Below are positions 61,380-64,000 of a DNA stretch of 64,000 bases, one piece after another. Each line of letters begins with the position of its first letter. Positions within the stretch are counted from its first letter, which is position 1. The stretch comes from Janthinobacterium sp. SUN073 (GTDB lineage Bacteria > Pseudomonadota > Gammaproteobacteria > Burkholderiales > Burkholderiaceae_D). A model generated the notes under the pieces. That model was given only the letters and a program-made list of their open reading frames with translations, did not search any database and was not told where the DNA came from. The stretch covers positions 269,797 through 333,796 of the forward strand of contig NZ_JAPUBT010000006.1 in assembly GCF_030397665.1 (NCBI RefSeq), in the 5' to 3' direction. Made by a program: the position numbers and the translations under genes.

Positions 61380-62265
61380 ATCCCTGAACCACGTCCGCCG
61401 CACCCTCCTGCTGGCCAGCGGCGCCGCCCTGCTGTGCCCGGCACCGCTGCTGTTTGCCGCGCCCTCCACCAGCCTCGCCGCCGCCCACACGCAACTGGCC
61501 GCGCTGGAACAGGCCGCTGGCGGACGCCTTGGCGTTGCCGCCTGGCGCCACGGCAGCGAGCTGCGCGTTGCCTACCGCGCCGACGAACGCTTTCCCCTGG
61601 CCAGCACCTTCAAGGCGATGCTGGCGGCCGCCGTGCTTGCCCGCGGCGTCAGCCAGCCGGGCTTGCTGGAGCAGCACGTGCGTTACGAGAAAAAGGAACT
61701 GGTCACCTATTCGCCCATCACGGAAAAGCATCTGGCCGACGGCATGAGCGTGGCCGACCTGTGCGCCGCCGCCTTGCAGTACAGCGACAATAGCGCAGCC
61801 AATTTCTTGATGACATTATTAGGCGGGCCGCAAGCCGTGACGGCGTTTGCGCGCAGCATCGGCAATACGGTGTTCCAGCTGGAACGCTGGGAAACGGAAC
61901 TCAATAGCGCCATCCCCGGCGAAGTGCGCGACACGGCCAGCCCTGCGTCGATGGCGCACAGCCTGCAGCAATTGTTGTTGGGAAATAGCTTGCCGGCGCC
62001 GCAGCGCCAGCAACTGGACGCCTGGATGCGCGGCAACACGACGGGCGACAAGCGCATCCGCGCCGGCGTGCCCGCCGGCTGGCAGGTGGCGGATAAAACG
62101 GGCTCGGGCGCCTATGGCAGCGTCAACGATATCGGCGTGGCCTACCCGGCCAGCGGCGCGCCGCTGGTCATCGCCGTGTACTACACGCGCGAACAGAAAA
62201 ACGCGGACACGAATCAGGACATCATCACGGCCGCCACGCGCATCGTGACGGCTGCGCTGGTCTGA
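61372..62265 (+). CDS. bla: Class A beta-lactamase
   Basis: A 297-residue periplasmic serine beta-lactamase. The signal region (about 1-30) contains an RR pair followed by a hydrophobic core ending LFAAP. All class A motifs are present: STFK (Ser-70), SDN (130 loop), RWETELN (Glu-166) and DKTGSG (234 loop). It hydrolyses penicillins and possibly cephalosporins; spectrum cannot be read from sequence alone. No ampR-type regulator is adjacent. Instead it overlaps the upstream hybrid kinase gene by eight bases. It ends directly against the convergent DUF695 gene. Confidence 0.96.
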   Translation: MTESLNHVRRTLLLASGAALLCPAPLLFAAPSTSLAAAHTQLAALEQAAGGRLGVAAWRHGSELRVAYRADERFPLASTFKAMLAAAVLARGVSQPGLLEQHVRYEKKELVTYSPITEKHLADGMSVADLCAAALQYSDNSAANFLMTLLGGPQAVTAFARSIGNTVFQLERWETELNSAIPGEVRDTASPASMAHSLQQLLLGNSLPAPQRQQLDAWMRGNTTGDKRIRAGVPAGWQVADKTGSGAYGSVNDIGVAYPASGAPLVIAVYYTREQKNADTNQDIITAATRIVTAALV

Positions 62266-62700
62266 TTATTTCGGTAGAGCAGCCATGAAGCCCGCATACG
62301 TGGACCAGGCGGGGTCGGCCGCGCTGCGGATTTCAATCGGGAATTTCGGACGCGGCGCCAGCGCCGTGTTGAGGCGGTTGAAAAACTCTTCGCCCGACTG
62401 CGTGTAATAAATCCATTCGCGCAAGTTTTCACCGGTCGACACCAGCGCCAGGGTGGCGAAGCCGCCCTCTTCCACCACGGGCGCCAGCGCCGCTTCCAGC
62501 TCTTCCATGTGCTCGCGCTCGTTCGGCGCGGGCATGCCTGTTTCATCTTCATAACGCCAGGCGATGATGATGCGGTCCGGTTGCGACGACAGGTCCCAGT
62601 CGTCATGGAAAGTGTCGACATAGCGGTAGATGATGGCCATCTCGTCGCTATGCGTGACGATGGTGCCCCAGCTGCGGGCGGAAGTGGAATTTTCGTTCAT
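62266..62700 (-). CDS. DUF695-like hypothetical protein
   Basis: A 144-residue soluble protein with an alpha/beta pattern resembling DUF695 (WGTIVTHSDEMAIIYRYVD, then IIIAWRYED and REWIYYTQSGEEFFNRLN). Function is unknown. The ATG at 62700 begins MNENSTSARS; no ribosome binding site is visible and a TTG 15 bases earlier is the only longer option. It is convergent with bla with no gap between stops. Confidence 0.75.
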   Translation of the reverse strand: MNENSTSARSWGTIVTHSDEMAIIYRYVDTFHDDWDLSSQPDRIIIAWRYEDETGMPAPNEREHMEELEAALAPVVEEGGFATLALVSTGENLREWIYYTQSGEEFFNRLNTALAPRPKFPIEIRSAADPAWSTYAGFMAALPK

Positions 62701-62740
62701 GGTTGCAACAGTCAAAAAAAATAAATCGAGGAGGCGCAGC

Positions 62741-63388
62741 TTACAGCACTGGCGGGCAAGTCACATTCCAGGCGTCATACTGGGCGCCGCTCTTGCGCAG
62801 CCAGACACGGGCGTAGCTGTCGCGGTCGCTCTTGAACACCAGCGCATAGCGCTCTTCGGCACGCGGTGCGGCGGCGCCCACGTCGACGGCCGCCAGCGTA
62901 AACTTCAGCGCCCGCAATGGGGCGCAGGCAGTGTTACCCGCCATCAATAAACGCGCCCGCTCCAGCAGTGGCTTCTGGTACAGCAACACGCCTTCCAGCT
63001 CCACATCGGGTATCCGTTGCAGCATGCGCACTGGTTCAGCCACCGCGCGGCAGGTGCCACGGTCGAGCCAGGCGTAATACTCCATGCCCGCCTCCTGCCA
63101 GCGCGCCTGCTTGCCCTCACCGTGCTGCACGAACTTGGTGCGCTGCGTGCGGCACAGCGCGCCATGGCCACGGTACGGCGACGTTTCCACGCTGCCCACC
63201 ACTTCGCTGCCACGGCCGCCTACCACGGGCACGCTCTCGAACACGGTGCGCGCAGCGGGCTCACCCGGATATTGCTGCGCATAAAATTCCAGCAAGGACG
63301 CGCGCTGCTGCGCATCCACTGCCACCACCTCGGCGGCGCTGGCTGAGATGCACACGGCCGATACGGTAAAGAGCGCTACAGAGCGCAT
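62741..63388 (-). CDS. Secreted hypothetical protein
   Basis: Unrecognised 215-residue protein with a clear signal peptide (about 1-21, ending ASAA) and four Cys in the mature part that could form disulfides (ALCRTQ, RGTCRAV, NTACAPL, NVTCPPV). The ATG at 63388 is chosen because AGGA lies six bases upstream; an ATG at 63403 is possible. It lies downstream of a PAAR gene on the same strand, so a role as periplasmic immunity or accessory protein for a T6SS locus is conceivable but unproven. Confidence 0.75.
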   Translation of the reverse strand: MRSVALFTVSAVCISASAAEVVAVDAQQRASLLEFYAQQYPGEPAARTVFESVPVVGGRGSEVVGSVETSPYRGHGALCRTQRTKFVQHGEGKQARWQEAGMEYYAWLDRGTCRAVAEPVRMLQRIPDVELEGVLLYQKPLLERARLLMAGNTACAPLRALKFTLAAVDVGAAAPRAEERYALVFKSDRDSYARVWLRKSGAQYDAWNVTCPPVL

Positions 63389-63488
63389 GAAATATCCTGG
63401 CATGGCATTCCTTCAATCGACGTTCAGGGGCGGGTATCGCCCAAGCGCAGATTATATAGTTACCAGGAAATACAGGGAGGAGCGGACG

Positions 63489-63755
63489 TCAGGAGGTGCG
63501 GAAGTTGACACCACCAGCGAGCAACTTGGCGCCGCAGGTGGTGGTATCGCCTTCAAAGGCAATGGCGATGCCGTTGATGGTGTGCCGGGACGAGCCGCTG
63601 GCAATCTTGCAGCCCTGATGCCCCTTGATGGGGCAGCTGCACAAGTCCCCGACGCAGGCGACCGCAATCCCATTGACCGTAAAATACGTGGCGGCACAAC
63701 TGAGCACCTTGCCGCCATGCGACGTGGCGTCGCCCAAACGGATGACTTTGCGCAT
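63489..63755 (-). CDS. PAAR domain protein
   Basis: An 88-residue single-domain PAAR protein, which sharpens the VgrG tip and can carry effectors. The start MRKVIRLGDATSHGGKV and the repeated (hydrophobic)NG(I)A(V/I)A...GD motifs, with CSCPIKGHQGC supplying metal-binding Cys and His, are diagnostic. GGGAGG precedes the ATG by about four bases. It is separated from the main T6SS module by 9 kb and is probably part of another effector locus extending beyond the window edge. Confidence 0.93.
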   Translation of the reverse strand: MRKVIRLGDATSHGGKVLSCAATYFTVNGIAVACVGDLCSCPIKGHQGCKIASGSSRHTINGIAIAFEGDTTTCGAKLLAGGVNFRTS

Positions 63756-63768
63756 GCTGCCTCCCGAA

Positions 63769-64000
63769 TTATTGTCCCGCCGAGCTTTCCAGGATGGCTT
63801 CCACCGATGGCGCCGCGTAGTTGGCCGGGTCGACGGCTGGCGTGACGCGGCTGCGGAAGATATCGCCGCCGGCATCCCCCCCGGTGTCAGAATGGTTGTC
63901 GCTCCGATAGGTTTGGTAAACTTGGGAGCGTTGACTGGAGCATGAATTGGCACGATACGGACAAGAATTTAAAGACAGGGCGGTGGCGAGACTGCTGCCG
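63769..64000 (-). CDS. Possible 3' end of a gene upstream of PAAR, frame uncertain
   Basis: A minus-strand frame is open from the window edge to TAA at 63769-63771, ending VEAILESSAGQ 13 bases before the PAAR start. The last 45 codons have the genome's codon pattern, but upstream of a run of seven G residues (around 63875-63881) a different frame (PVNAPKFTKPIG) looks more protein-like. One additional G would join them. So this is either a short frameshifted gene, a partial gene, or a reading error. Product unknown. Confidence 0.35.
   Translation of the reverse strand, partial: GSSLATALSLNSCPYRANSCSSQRSQVYQTYRSDNHSDTGGDAGGDIFRSRVTPAVDPANYAAPSVEAILESSAGQ

Noticed and set aside
63625..63945. 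Plus-strand reading frame of about 106 codons over the PAAR gene
   Set aside because: It overlaps the certain PAAR gene on the other strand and shows no domain.

Overview
The window looks like a chromosomal segment of a high-GC betaproteobacterium of the family Oxalobacteraceae, closest in style to Janthinobacterium, Duganella or Massilia. This is inferred from GC-rich codon use, dense gene packing with many overlaps, and the gene types present. No rRNA, tRNA, CRISPR array, prophage or intact insertion sequence was recognised. Both window ends cut genes.

Layout. 1-5.2 kb: the end of a ZnuD-like TonB-dependent receptor, a glycerophosphodiesterase, a LytS/LytT-type two-component pair and two small unknown genes. 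5.2-10.1 kb: a divergent MFS exporter/LysR pair, then a four-gene minus-strand operon in which a short J-domain protein precedes three unknown cytosolic proteins. 10.2-17 kb: glnS, a CHASE-domain sensor kinase, a GRDP-like protein with a striking AYSG/AFSG repeat tail, and several small unknown genes including an HTH protein with a possible operator. 17-25.3 kb: a 2Fe-2S flavin reductase, an MFS transporter, a DUF1345 protein, an HPF/RaiA-type ribosome hibernation factor, a diguanylate cyclase, a DUF5610 protein, sbcB and pyrF. 25.5-36 kb: a LemA/TPM/TPM/SDR run, a candidate structured small RNA ending in two terminators, VanZ, a lipoprotein, an M24-fold protein that has lost metal ligands, a luciferase-like monooxygenase, an MFS exporter and an M28 peptidase.

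36-43 kb is a nucleoside-uptake divergon. A BMP-type ABC transporter (ATPase, two permeases, binding protein) is read leftward and a Tsx-like outer-membrane channel rightward, across a palindrome-rich intergenic region.

43-54.8 kb is a compact type VI secretion module: tssF, tssG, vgrG, a DUF2169 adaptor, a 1664-residue PAAR-like/Rhs effector with a foreign, AT-rich toxin tip, and an AT-rich putative immunity gene. A nested hairpin with a perfect 12-bp outer stem covers the GTG start codon of tssF. Other core T6SS genes are absent here, so the module must work with a system encoded elsewhere.

55-64 kb: gluQ, a second TonB-dependent receptor, a PAS hybrid histidine kinase overlapping a class A beta-lactamase gene, a DUF695 protein, an unknown secreted protein and a PAAR protein. 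The PAAR protein and its disrupted or partial upstream neighbour suggest another T6SS effector locus beyond the right edge.

The most original signals are the tssF start-codon hairpin, the Rhs toxin/immunity tip, the GRDP repeat protein, the candidate structured RNA near 28.6 kb and the J-domain-linked operon.
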